The notes under the pieces were generated by a model, which was not told the origin of the DNA, did not search any database, and saw nothing but the letters and a program-made list of their open reading frames with translations. 6,441 nt of DNA. It comes from Comamonadaceae bacterium. Lineage in GTDB: Bacteria; Pseudomonadota; Gammaproteobacteria; Burkholderiales; Burkholderiaceae_C. Of the stretch, positions 1-5,897 are shown in pieces. Both the position numbers and the translations under genes were made by a program. Position 1 is the stretch's first letter. Every line of letters begins with the position of its first letter. The DNA is taken from NCBI GenBank assembly GCA_947469815.1, contig CANIRI010000142.1, forward strand, positions 1 through 6,441. The letters run 5' to 3'.

Positions 1-1101
1 CATTGGATCTGGGAAGCGTGCTTCAATGCGGCGGCCTTTGTCAGAAGCAACGTGAGGAATGCGAATCGAAGCAGAACGGTTACGGCTGGAATATGCCAAC
101 TTCACAGGTGCTTCAAATCCAGGCACCAAACGCTTGTAGCTGTTGGTGGTTGGGTTGGTGATGGCGTTCAAGGCACGAGCGTGCTTGATGATGCCGCCGA
201 TGTAGTAAAGGGCGAAATCCGACAAACCGGCGTAGCCGTCACCGGCGAACAGGTTTTTGCCGTCTTTCCAGATCGACTGGTGCACATGCATGCCGGAGCC
301 GTTGTCACCGACGATGGGCTTGGGCATGAAGGTGGCGGTTTTGCCGTAGCGGTGGGCCACGTTTTGCACCACGTATTTCAGGATCTGGGTCCAGTCAGCG
401 CGCTGCACCAAGGTGCTGAAGCGGGTGCCGATTTCGTTTTGGCCAGCGCCTGCGACTTCGTGGTGGAACACTTCGACGGGGATGCCGAGTTGCTCGAGGA
501 TCAGCGACATTTCAGCGCGCATGTCCTGGGTGCTGTCCACCGGGGGCACGGGGAAATAACCGCCTTTGACCGTGGGGCGGTGGCCTTTATTGGCACCGTT
601 CATGTCTTTACCGGAATTCCAGGGCGCTTCGTATTCTTCGATTTTGAAAAACGAGCCGGACATATCGGTATTCCAACGCACGTCATCAAAGATGAAGAAC
701 TCAGGCTCAGGTCCAAAGAAAGCGGTATCGCCGATACCAGAGGCCTTCAAATAGGCCTCAGCGCGCTTCGCAATCGAGCGCGGATCGCGGTCATAGGCCT
801 TGCCGTCGCTGGGCTCGACCACGTCGCAGCTCAGGAACAGCGTGATTTCTTCAAAGAAGGGGTCGATGTTGGCGGTGTTGGGGTCGGGCATGAGTTGCAT
901 GTCCGAGGCTTCAATACCCTTCCAGCCGGCAATGGACGAACCGTCGAATGCGTGGCCTGATGTGAATTTGTCTTCGTCAAAATGCGAAATCGGCACGGTC
1001 ACGTGCTGCTCTTTACCCCGGGTATCGGTGAAACGGAAGTCAACAAACTTGACCTCGTTCTCTTTCACCATCTTCATCACGTCTGCGACGGTCTTGGCCA
1101 T
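1..1101 (-). CDS. glnA: Glutamine synthetase type I, 3'-truncated by window edge
   Basis: Catalyses ATP-dependent formation of glutamine from glutamate and ammonium, the main ammonium assimilation step; the family forms cytoplasmic dodecamers. I read 367 codons without a stop from ATG at 1101 to the left edge; GSI proteins are about 470 residues, so roughly 100 C-terminal residues are missing, including the region of the adenylylated tyrosine (Tyr397 in E. coli). Visible GSI landmarks are FDGSSIAGW (about residues 52-60), the metal-binding GPEPEFF block (about 130), [16 protein letters not shown] (about 210-225), the ATP/ammonium-site segment [11 protein letters not shown] (about 265-275), [17 protein letters not shown] (about 316-332) and [11 protein letters not shown] (about 340-350). 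The start is fixed by an AAGGAG six bases upstream and by the family-typical [12 protein letters not shown] opening. It has its own control region (1102-1310), so it is probably transcribed separately from the genes to its right. Identification is near certain. Confidence 0.98.
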   Translation of the reverse strand, partial: MAKTVADVMKMVKENEVKFVDFRFTDTRGKEQHVTVPISHFDEDKFTSGHAFDGSSIAGWKGIEASDMQLMPDPNTANIDPFFEEITLFLSCDVVEPSDGKAYDRDPRSIAKRAEAYLKASGIGDTAFFGPEPEFFIFDDVRWNTDMSGSFFKIEEYEAPWNSGKDMNGANKGHRPTVKGGYFPVPPVDSTQDMRAEMSLILEQLGIPVEVFHHEVAGAGQNEIGTRFSTLVQRADWTQILKYVVQNVAHRYGKTATFMPKPIVGDNGSGMHVHQSIWKDGKNLFAGDGYAGLSDFALYYIGGIIKHARALNAITNPTTNSYKRLVPGFEAPVKLAYSSRNRSASIRIPHVASDKGRRIEARFPDPM

Positions 1102-1107
1102 CAAATG

Positions 1108-1113
1108 CTCCTT
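1108..1113 (-). promoter_or_regulatory. Ribosome binding site of glnA
   Basis: On the minus strand this reads AAGGAG and lies six bases upstream of the glnA ATG (1101-1099), close to ideal Shine-Dalgarno spacing. It is the clearest ribosome binding site in the window and confirms the glnA start. Confidence 0.85.
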
Positions 1114-1153
1114 AAGCGCGGTTTAAAAAATCTGCGAAACAGTTCTTGGTATC

Positions 1154-1168
1154 GCAGTTTTTGTGCCA
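1154..1168 (-). promoter_or_regulatory. Sigma-54 (RpoN) promoter of glnA, -24/-12 type
   Basis: The minus strand reads TGGCACAAAAACTGC. The invariant GG (1167-1166) and GC (1155-1154) are separated by exactly ten bases, as sigma-54 promoters require. Against the consensus TGGCACG-N4-TTGC only two defined positions differ (G to A after TGGCAC, and TTGC to CTGC). Counting from the -12 position the transcript would start near 1142, giving a leader of about 41 bases that includes the AAGGAG. Sigma-54 promoters need an upstream activator, and two NtrC-like sites are present at 1255-1302. By analogy with enteric glnAp2 this promoter should be induced under nitrogen limitation. The match is read directly; activity is inferred. 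Confidence 0.85.
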
Positions 1169-1254
1169 CTGCGAAGCCAAGCTGCAATTGTCGCCCATGC
1201 CCTGCGCGCCACCCTCGACCCCGGCCTGAGACCGGAAAAAACCGGCGCGAGCCA

Positions 1255-1273
1255 TTGCACTGTGTTGGTGCAA
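1255..1273. promoter_or_regulatory. NtrC-type enhancer site 1 (promoter-proximal)
   Basis: Dyad TTGCAC-N7-GTGCAA, with a perfect six-base inverted repeat in both arms. The established NtrC consensus is TGCACC-N5-GGTGCA (TGCAC-N7-GTGCA), so this is a strong match. Its centre (1264) lies about 122 bp upstream of the predicted sigma-54 start near 1142. That is close to the -108 NtrC site of enteric glnA. Confidence 0.8.
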
Positions 1274-1302
1274 TTATATAGAAATGCTCTTATTTGGTGC
1301 AA
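1273..1302 (-). promoter_or_regulatory. Possible sigma-70 promoter of glnA, overlapped by the NtrC sites
   Basis: The minus strand carries a perfect -10 hexamer TATAAT (1278-1273). Eighteen bases upstream is TTGCAC (1302-1297), a weak -35 sharing only TTG with TTGACA. The predicted start is near 1266. The -35 coincides with an arm of NtrC site 2, and the start lies inside NtrC site 1. This is the arrangement of enteric glnAp1, which phosphorylated NtrC represses while activating the sigma-54 promoter. A basal, NtrC-repressed promoter is a reasonable inference, but the weak -35 keeps confidence moderate. Confidence 0.5.
1284..1302. promoter_or_regulatory. NtrC-type enhancer site 2 (promoter-distal)
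   Basis: A second dyad with one strong arm (GTGCAA, 1297-1302) and one degenerate arm (ATGCTC, 1284-1289), again separated by seven bases. Its centre (1293) is 29 bp, close to three helical turns, from the centre of site 1, so two dimers could bind on the same face of the DNA and cooperate. Both sites share the exact direct repeat TTGGTGCAAT (1265-1274 and 1294-1303). The site ends eight bases from the stop codon of the molybdopterin-binding gene (1313-1311). Confidence 0.7.
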
Positions 1303-1310
1303 TAAAGTGG

Positions 1311-2117
1311 TTAGCGCACCAGTTCAGGGCCAAACTTCAAGGCGTATGGTGCCAAGCCATTCTTGAGTGCTGCGAATGCCAATGCGCAGGCCGCAGGCTC
1401 GCCTTTCACACCGAGTTCGATGTGACGCCCGTATTCCGGATGGTCCACGCTGGGCAGGCTGAACACCTTGACGGGGTGGTCGCGCTCGATCGATTCCATC
1501 AAGGGCGTCAGCGTCGCCTCCATGGCGCCAAAAACGATGACGGATTGCTCGCAATGCGCGTCCTTGCGGAACAAGTGCGGGTACTGCTTGTCGAGTACCC
1601 ACTCCACCATAGGCCAGGCCATCACCGGAAAACCGGGTACGAAGTGCACCGACCCGCCCCGGCTGCCGGGGTAGCTGAAGCCGGCGATCTTGTTGTACGG
1701 GTTGGGAATGATCTGGCAGCCCTGCGGGAACATGGCCATATTCAAACGGTGGCGGTTGTCGTCGCGCTCGGGCTCATAGGGCACACCCTGTTCCCGGGCC
1801 ACGTCTTGCATGCGCTCGTAAATCAAGGCCTCGGCCTGCGGGTGCAGGACCAGGGGCAGGCCCAGCGCGCGCGCTGCGCATTGGCGCGTATGGTCATCCG
1901 GCGTGGCACCGATGCCGCCAAACGAAAACACCACATCTCCGCTGCTGAAGGCGCGGGTCAAAGCGGCCCTGATGCGCTCGGGATCGTCACCTACGTAATC
2001 GGCGTAGGCGACGGTCAATCCGCGTGCGCCCAGCAGCTCAATGGCGCGACTCAGGTGTTTGTCGGCGCGCTTACCCGAGAGAATTTCATCGCCAATGATC
2101 AGAAGTCCGAAATGCAT
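1311..2117 (-). CDS. Stand-alone molybdopterin-binding / CinA N-terminal-type protein
   Basis: A 268-residue cytoplasmic protein of the MoaB/MogA/CinA-N (MoCF) superfamily. The N-terminus IIGDEILSGKRADKH (residues 7-21) and the glycine-acid motif GGIGATPDD (67-75) are the hallmark nucleotide/pterin-binding elements. The later NRHRLNMAMFPQG region (about 111-123) and PGFPVMAWPMV (about 161-171) fit CinA N-terminal proteins. Full-length CinA is about 400 residues and carries a C-terminal nicotinamide-nucleotide amidase (PncC) domain; this protein ends before that domain. In some CinA proteins the N-terminal domain hydrolyses ADP-ribose, but whether that applies here is unknown. ATG at 2117 follows the stop of the EI24 gene by two bases with no evident Shine-Dalgarno, suggesting translational coupling. 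Family assignment is firm; the exact substrate is not known. Confidence 0.88.
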   Translation of the reverse strand: MHFGLLIIGDEILSGKRADKHLSRAIELLGARGLTVAYADYVGDDPERIRAALTRAFSSGDVVFSFGGIGATPDDHTRQCAARALGLPLVLHPQAEALIYERMQDVAREQGVPYEPERDDNRHRLNMAMFPQGCQIIPNPYNKIAGFSYPGSRGGSVHFVPGFPVMAWPMVEWVLDKQYPHLFRKDAHCEQSVIVFGAMEATLTPLMESIERDHPVKVFSLPSVDHPEYGRHIELGVKGEPAACALAFAALKNGLAPYALKFGPELVR

Positions 2118-2119
2118 AT

Positions 2120-2989
2120 TCAGCTATTCGCGGTTAAGGGAAGTTCCAGGTCGGAGGACAAAGGGGCCGGCGCGGCGCGTTGCCGCAAGGCATGCAAAGC
2201 AGCAAGACAAAAATGAATAAACCACATCGAAGCGAAGGAAAAAACCAGCACATACAGCCACATCGAAACCGGCAGCAGCAAGGGGGCCATCGCAATCGTC
2301 ATCAGGCCGGCTGACCAAATCAGGCTCGGCCCTGCGCCCATCAGACCGACCACCATACCCATACCCATAAGCGCGTATCGGTGGATCGCCATCACGGCGC
2401 GGCGTTCGTCTGCGCTGGCGTGCTGCGCCAGGGCGTCAAATGCCATGACCCGGTAGGTCAGCCAGCCCCAAATCAGCGGCGGAAGCACCAGGAGTAAGGG
2501 CGGAATCATCCACATCGGCAAGCTGATCACCATGGCCGACACCGCCAGCACAGCCGACCACACGGTCCACAAGACGCCATGCCACCAAGGCGCACCATGC
2601 GACATCTGCAAATCGGGAAAACGCTTGCGCGCGACCAACCGCACCAGGCCCGGTGCCATCAGAAAAGACACCGCAGCCAGCGCCACAACGACCACGGCAG
2701 GGGTCAATAGCAGCAACAAGATGACATGCGGCAATACCGCTTTGAGCCGCGGCAGACCCACAGCCTCCAGCCAACCCCACAACACAGTGAGGGTGACCGA
2801 CGAATCCAGCCAAGCGCCCAGCGCTTCAATCGCATCCGCCCAGAACAAGTGCCCCAGCACGAAGGCCAAGCCACCGCTTATCAACACAGGCAACAGCGAC
2901 AAGAGCATGACGCGCGGGTGCAGGCAGTACCACGCAGCCCGCCAGAAAGCATCCAGCACCGCCCGCACAGTGTTCGGTGCGCTGTCCAC
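2120..2989 (-). CDS. EI24-domain polytopic inner-membrane protein
   Basis: About 289 residues, strongly hydrophobic, with around six membrane segments. From the chosen GTG start they lie near residues 27-50, 88-111, 141-162, 163-180, 205-225 and 236-265. The opening VLDAFWRAAWYCLHPRVMLLSLLP and the cytosolic ASADERRAVM segment (about 192-201) are typical of the bacterial EI24 family, which includes the sulfate permease CysZ. No substrate can be read from the sequence, and CysZ function should not be assumed. The start is uncertain. The frame opens at a TTG (3040), but that lies inside the upstream gene. I prefer GTG at 2989, two bases after the upstream TGA, which implies coupling; a GTG at 2968 would fit the family's usual N-terminus equally well. 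The downstream gene begins two bases after its stop. Confidence 0.82.
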   Translation of the reverse strand: MDSAPNTVRAVLDAFWRAAWYCLHPRVMLLSLLPVLISGGLAFVLGHLFWADAIEALGAWLDSSVTLTVLWGWLEAVGLPRLKAVLPHVILLLLLTPAVVVVALAAVSFLMAPGLVRLVARKRFPDLQMSHGAPWWHGVLWTVWSAVLAVSAMVISLPMWMIPPLLLVLPPLIWGWLTYRVMAFDALAQHASADERRAVMAIHRYALMGMGMVVGLMGAGPSLIWSAGLMTIAMAPLLLPVSMWLYVLVFSFASMWFIHFCLAALHALRQRAAPAPLSSDLELPLTANS

Positions 2990-2991
2990 GT

Positions 2992-3960
2992 TCAGGCCCG
3001 GTTGCGCAAGCGCTGCAAGCCCAGCCACTGCTGGGACCAAAAGCCCTCACCGTAGCGGCGACCCTGCTCCACCTGGTCGCGCACGCCGGTGGGGCCGTAG
3101 CCGGGTCGGAAGTTGGCGGTGCCAAACACCATGTCCCACCAGGGCAGCAGCACGCCAAAGTTGTGGCCGCCCAGCACCACCCGCCCGCTGCCGACCTGCA
3201 CGGTTTCGTGGCCATCGCCAATGCTGTGGTGCAACCGGTGAAAGCGCGGGCTGACCCACAGGCATTCGCCCCAGCGTCCGAAGTCCAGGCGCAAATTCGC
3301 ATGCTGCAAGCTTTCGCTGAGCTGGGTCAAGACCACCAGCGCCACAAACTGGCCGGGCGGCAGACCAATGAGCTGCGCGCACAGCGCCAGCAAAGCGCTG
3401 GTCAGCACATCGTCCAACACATGGTTGCGGTTGTCGGACCACATGGTCATCTGCCGCTGGGCGTGGTGCAGGGCGTGCAGCTTCCACCACCAACCCAACT
3501 GGTGCTGCGCGCGGTGGATGCCGTAATGCACCAGATCGAACACCAGCAGGTACAGGGAAAAGCTGACCAGCGCTTGGTCTGTCACCCCGGGCCAGATGTT
3601 GTCCAGTTGCGGCGGCACCCACCCCCAAACGCTCATCTGCCCCATGAGCGCGTCCATAAAGGGCTCCAGCAAAAAAAACATGCCCAGCTTGAACAAGCCA
3701 AGCCGGTGAATCAGGGTGTACACCACATCGGTGCGTACGGTGGCGGTGTCGGTAACCGGCTCGACCGGGCGCCAGCGCTGCAGCGGTCCCAGCACCAACA
3801 GCAGCACCAGAATTTGCCCGATACCGAACAGCATCCACATCGAGCCTTCAAAGGCCCGCTCCAGGTAGCCACCCCAACCAATGGCCATCAAAAACGGCTG
3901 CACCAGCCCCTCAAAAAAGGCCTGGTGGATGAAGTCGAAGGTGTCGGTAAGTACGTCCAT
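2992..3960 (-). CDS. Fatty acid hydroxylase / sterol desaturase family membrane enzyme
   Basis: A 322-residue integral-membrane protein with the eight-histidine di-iron pattern of the fatty acid hydroxylase superfamily. From ATG 3960: HYGIHRAQH (H145, H149, H153), KLHALHH (H162, H165, H166), NH around residue 180, H220 in LQHANL, and RFHRLHH (H241, H244, H245). Hydrophobic segments lie near 20-62, 92-108, 130-150 and 185-215. Known members use O2 and electrons to hydroxylate or desaturate lipid chains or sterols; the substrate here cannot be told, and a membrane lipid is likelier than sterol in a betaproteobacterium. The frame also has an upstream TTG (3981), but ATG 3960 is preferred, although neither has a good Shine-Dalgarno. 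It follows the deacetylase stop by 29 bases and precedes the EI24 gene, so it sits mid-operon. The family call is confident, the reaction is not. Confidence 0.88.
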   Translation of the reverse strand: MDVLTDTFDFIHQAFFEGLVQPFLMAIGWGGYLERAFEGSMWMLFGIGQILVLLLVLGPLQRWRPVEPVTDTATVRTDVVYTLIHRLGLFKLGMFFLLEPFMDALMGQMSVWGWVPPQLDNIWPGVTDQALVSFSLYLLVFDLVHYGIHRAQHQLGWWWKLHALHHAQRQMTMWSDNRNHVLDDVLTSALLALCAQLIGLPPGQFVALVVLTQLSESLQHANLRLDFGRWGECLWVSPRFHRLHHSIGDGHETVQVGSGRVVLGGHNFGVLLPWWDMVFGTANFRPGYGPTGVRDQVEQGRRYGEGFWSQQWLGLQRLRNRA

Positions 3961-3989
3961 AGAGGCGGTCTGCGCGCGCAAACCATAGC

Positions 3990-4772
3990 TTACTTCGGGT
4001 GGGTGCTCAGCCAGTCCTGGTAATCCGGGTGCGAGCGCAAAGTCTCAAAACAAAATCCCTGGGCCTGCAAGCCGGTGATCAGGGGCTCCAGCACCGCGGG
4101 CGCCCACGGGTCTTTGCGCGACCAGATGCCCAAATGCGCCACCAAGATGTCACCCGGCCGGATATCGCGCAAGGCCTTGGCCAGTAGTTGGGGATTGCCG
4201 TAGCGTTCGCTGGGCAACTCGTCGCCCAAAAAGCCGGCCTGCGCCCAGCCCACGTGGGCATATCCGCAGGTGCGCGCCGCCTCCAGCAGCCGCGCAGAAG
4301 TCTTGCCCCCAGGTGCGCGAAACAGCGGCAAGGGCGCGACCCCGGTCAGGGTGTGTAAACGCTTAGACGCTGCATCGAGCGCGGCGCAATACTCGGCAGA
4401 GGTCCAGGTTTGAGTCTGGCCCGCCTGCGGCCCCGCGCTGGGGCGCACCCGAAACCGCCCGTCTGGCACATCGGCAAGCCAGTACACATGGTCCAGGGTA
4501 TGCGAGGCAAAGGCATGGCCTTCCGAAGCACGCGCCTTCCACCAGGGTGCCCAATGCGTGCCCAGACTGCCGTCACCGGTTTTGCTGAGTTCGTCGGCGG
4601 CGAAAAATGTGACTTTGACCTGGTGGCGTTGCAACACCTCCGCGATCAGCGGCGCCACCTCCATATGGCCGGTATCCAAGGTCAGATAAACCGGCTTCTG
4701 GCACACCGGAGCCGCTTGGGCCCACGCGACGCAGCAGCCGAGTAGCCCCATCGCCCGCAGCACGCCGTGCAT
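3990..4772 (-). CDS. Exported polysaccharide deacetylase-family protein with variant motif 1
   Basis: 260 residues from ATG 4772. The frame extends further upstream, to 4937, but only over the neighbouring propeller gene. This ATG starts a plausible signal peptide (hydrophobic 8-17, likely cleavage after AQA at 18-20), so the product is probably periplasmic. NodB-homology motifs are visible. Motif 1 appears as LTLDTG (D33, T34) instead of TFDDG. Motif 2 is SHTLDH (H91, H95), motif 3 is RAPGG (152-156), and LVAHLG (H213) fits motif 5. NodB-family enzymes remove N- or O-acetyl groups from sugar polymers using a divalent metal held by the second Asp of motif 1 plus two His; here that Asp is Thr. 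A deacetylase fold is well supported, but whether it is active, and on which glycan, is open. The start is five bases after the propeller stop, implying coupling. Confidence 0.85.
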   Translation of the reverse strand: MHGVLRAMGLLGCCVAWAQAAPVCQKPVYLTLDTGHMEVAPLIAEVLQRHQVKVTFFAADELSKTGDGSLGTHWAPWWKARASEGHAFASHTLDHVYWLADVPDGRFRVRPSAGPQAGQTQTWTSAEYCAALDAASKRLHTLTGVAPLPLFRAPGGKTSARLLEAARTCGYAHVGWAQAGFLGDELPSERYGNPQLLAKALRDIRPGDILVAHLGIWSRKDPWAPAVLEPLITGLQAQGFCFETLRSHPDYQDWLSTHPK

Positions 4773-4777
4773 CAGCG

Positions 4778-5848
4778 TCAACGCGGTTTGTGGTCCAGGG
4801 TCCAGACCCCGTGCGGTGACTTGCCGACCTTGACCTTGCGCACCACTTTGCGGGTGCTCAGATCGATCACCGTGAGTTTGTTGGCCCAGCGCGAGCCCAC
4901 GTACAAATAGCGGCCGTCGGCAGACAAGTCCATGCAATCGGGACCGCTGGGCGCATCAAAGGTGTCCACGACCGTCATGCTGATGTAATCAATCTTGCTG
5001 ACCGAGTTGGCCGCACGGTTGCTGACAAAAATATGCTGTTTGTCGCCCAGGCTGCGAAACGCATGCGCGCCACCGCCGGTGGTGAGCGTTTTGACGAATA
5101 CGGGTTTGGCATTGCTGACATCATAGACCTCGACACCGCGCGCGCCGGTGAGTGCGACCAGCAACTTTTTGTCGTCCGGCGTGCCAAAAATATCGGCTGG
5201 TAAAAATCCGGTTTTGATGCGCCACTTCAAGGTCTGGCTTGCCAGGTCAATCGCAACCAGTTCATCGCTCTCCTGCATGGAGGCGTAGGCCACGGTGCTC
5301 TTGGAGTCGATCCATAAATGGCTGGGGGTTTTGCCGGTCGCAATGCTTTTAACCAGCGTGAGCTCGCCCGCGCTCCACCGGTATATGTCGACATGGTTGA
5401 GCCGGTTACCCGCAATGACCAGCCACTTCATGTCAGGCGAAAAGCGCAGATGGTAGGGATCGGAGATGTTCTGTACCGTGCGCTGCACATCGCCGGTGCG
5501 CGGATCTAAAAAGGTGAGTGAATTGCCAACCGCGTTGGCCACGATGACCGATTTTTCATCCGGTGTCATGTACAGGTGGTGCGGCTCTTTGCCAGTCGGC
5601 ACCCGTTTGGTCTCGACCCAGCGCTCGGTATCGATGACGCTGACGCTGGCGCTTAAGGAGTTGAGAACCAAAATCGGAGCCGGCACTTTGGTGGCAGGCA
5701 TCTTGGCAACAGGTGCGCTGGCGGCCGCCACCGCAGCTGCGGGCGGCGCGTCAGCCTGCGCGACTTGAGAGGGATTACTGAGGGCTGACCATGCCACACA
5801 ACACCAGCCCACTGCGGCCAGTAGGCACCAACGAATTCTTTTATGCAT
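4778..5848 (-). CDS. Exported seven-repeat YVTN-type beta-propeller protein
   Basis: 356 residues from ATG 5848. The N-terminus MHKRIRWCLLAAVGWCCVAW is positively charged then hydrophobic and fits a Sec signal peptide. An Ala/Pro-rich linker (about 33-58) follows. From residue 63 to the end there are seven repeats of 35-44 residues, starting near 63, 107, 149, 192, 236, 279 and 321. Each has a 'S/N-x-V-x-x-I/Y-D' strand and, except in the last, a later 'SPDxKxLxVA' strand, as in YVTN/lactonase-like propellers. Seven repeats would close a seven-bladed ring. Such propellers mostly bind proteins or ligands; no catalytic residues are evident and no function can be assigned. The frame is open 28 codons further upstream to 5932, but that part overlaps rsuA. 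The adjacent downstream gene is a secreted deacetylase, so a partnership in the periplasm is possible but unproven. Confidence 0.85.
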   Translation of the reverse strand: MHKRIRWCLLAAVGWCCVAWSALSNPSQVAQADAPPAAAVAAASAPVAKMPATKVPAPILVLNSLSASVSVIDTERWVETKRVPTGKEPHHLYMTPDEKSVIVANAVGNSLTFLDPRTGDVQRTVQNISDPYHLRFSPDMKWLVIAGNRLNHVDIYRWSAGELTLVKSIATGKTPSHLWIDSKSTVAYASMQESDELVAIDLASQTLKWRIKTGFLPADIFGTPDDKKLLVALTGARGVEVYDVSNAKPVFVKTLTTGGGAHAFRSLGDKQHIFVSNRAANSVSKIDYISMTVVDTFDAPSGPDCMDLSADGRYLYVGSRWANKLTVIDLSTRKVVRKVKVGKSPHGVWTLDHKPR

Positions 5849-5863
5849 ACAGATGGAGTTTAG

Positions 5864-5870
5864 CCTCCCT
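5864..5870 (-). promoter_or_regulatory. Shine-Dalgarno-like AGGGAGG upstream of the propeller gene
   Basis: The minus strand reads AGGGAGG in the 49-base gap between the rsuA stop (5898) and the propeller ATG (5848). The spacer to the ATG is 15 bases, longer than the usual 5-9, and no other start codon lies in frame at a better distance. GGAG within it can also pair with CTCC at 5858-5855 across a six-base loop, a weak hairpin that could hinder ribosome access. I see no clear promoter or terminator in this gap, so read-through from rsuA or a promoter inside rsuA is possible. Confidence 0.35.
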
Positions 5871-5897
5871 CCGGCGCCTTGCCGTACCGCCAACGAC

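Noticed and set aside
52..960. Long plus-strand open frame of 302 codons opposite glnA
   Set aside because: It is entirely antisense to the conserved glutamine synthetase, its translation resembles no family, and it has no ribosome binding site. It is a by-product of GC-rich codon usage on the other strand.
1221..1253. CCGG repeats with a T6 run (minus strand) as a terminator of the upstream operon
   Set aside because: The only stem just before the T-run is GGC-TCGC-GCC, three pairs plus a possible wobble, and the CCGG-T6-CCGG alternative puts the T-run in the loop. This is too weak to call an intrinsic terminator; how the operon ends before glnA remains unclear.
1284..2216. Plus-strand open frame of 310 codons opposite the molybdopterin-binding gene
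   Set aside because: It is antisense to a well-conserved MoCF-family gene, starts within the NtrC region and has no recognisable domain.
2977..4023. Plus-strand open frame of 348 codons opposite the hydroxylase gene
   Set aside because: The opposite strand encodes a protein with the full eight-histidine pattern. This frame is His/Gln-rich low-complexity sequence typical of an antisense shadow.
4773..4937. N-terminal extension of the deacetylase by 55 residues
   Set aside because: It would overlap the propeller coding region, is not hydrophobic or family-like, and would bury the signal peptide that begins at ATG 4772.
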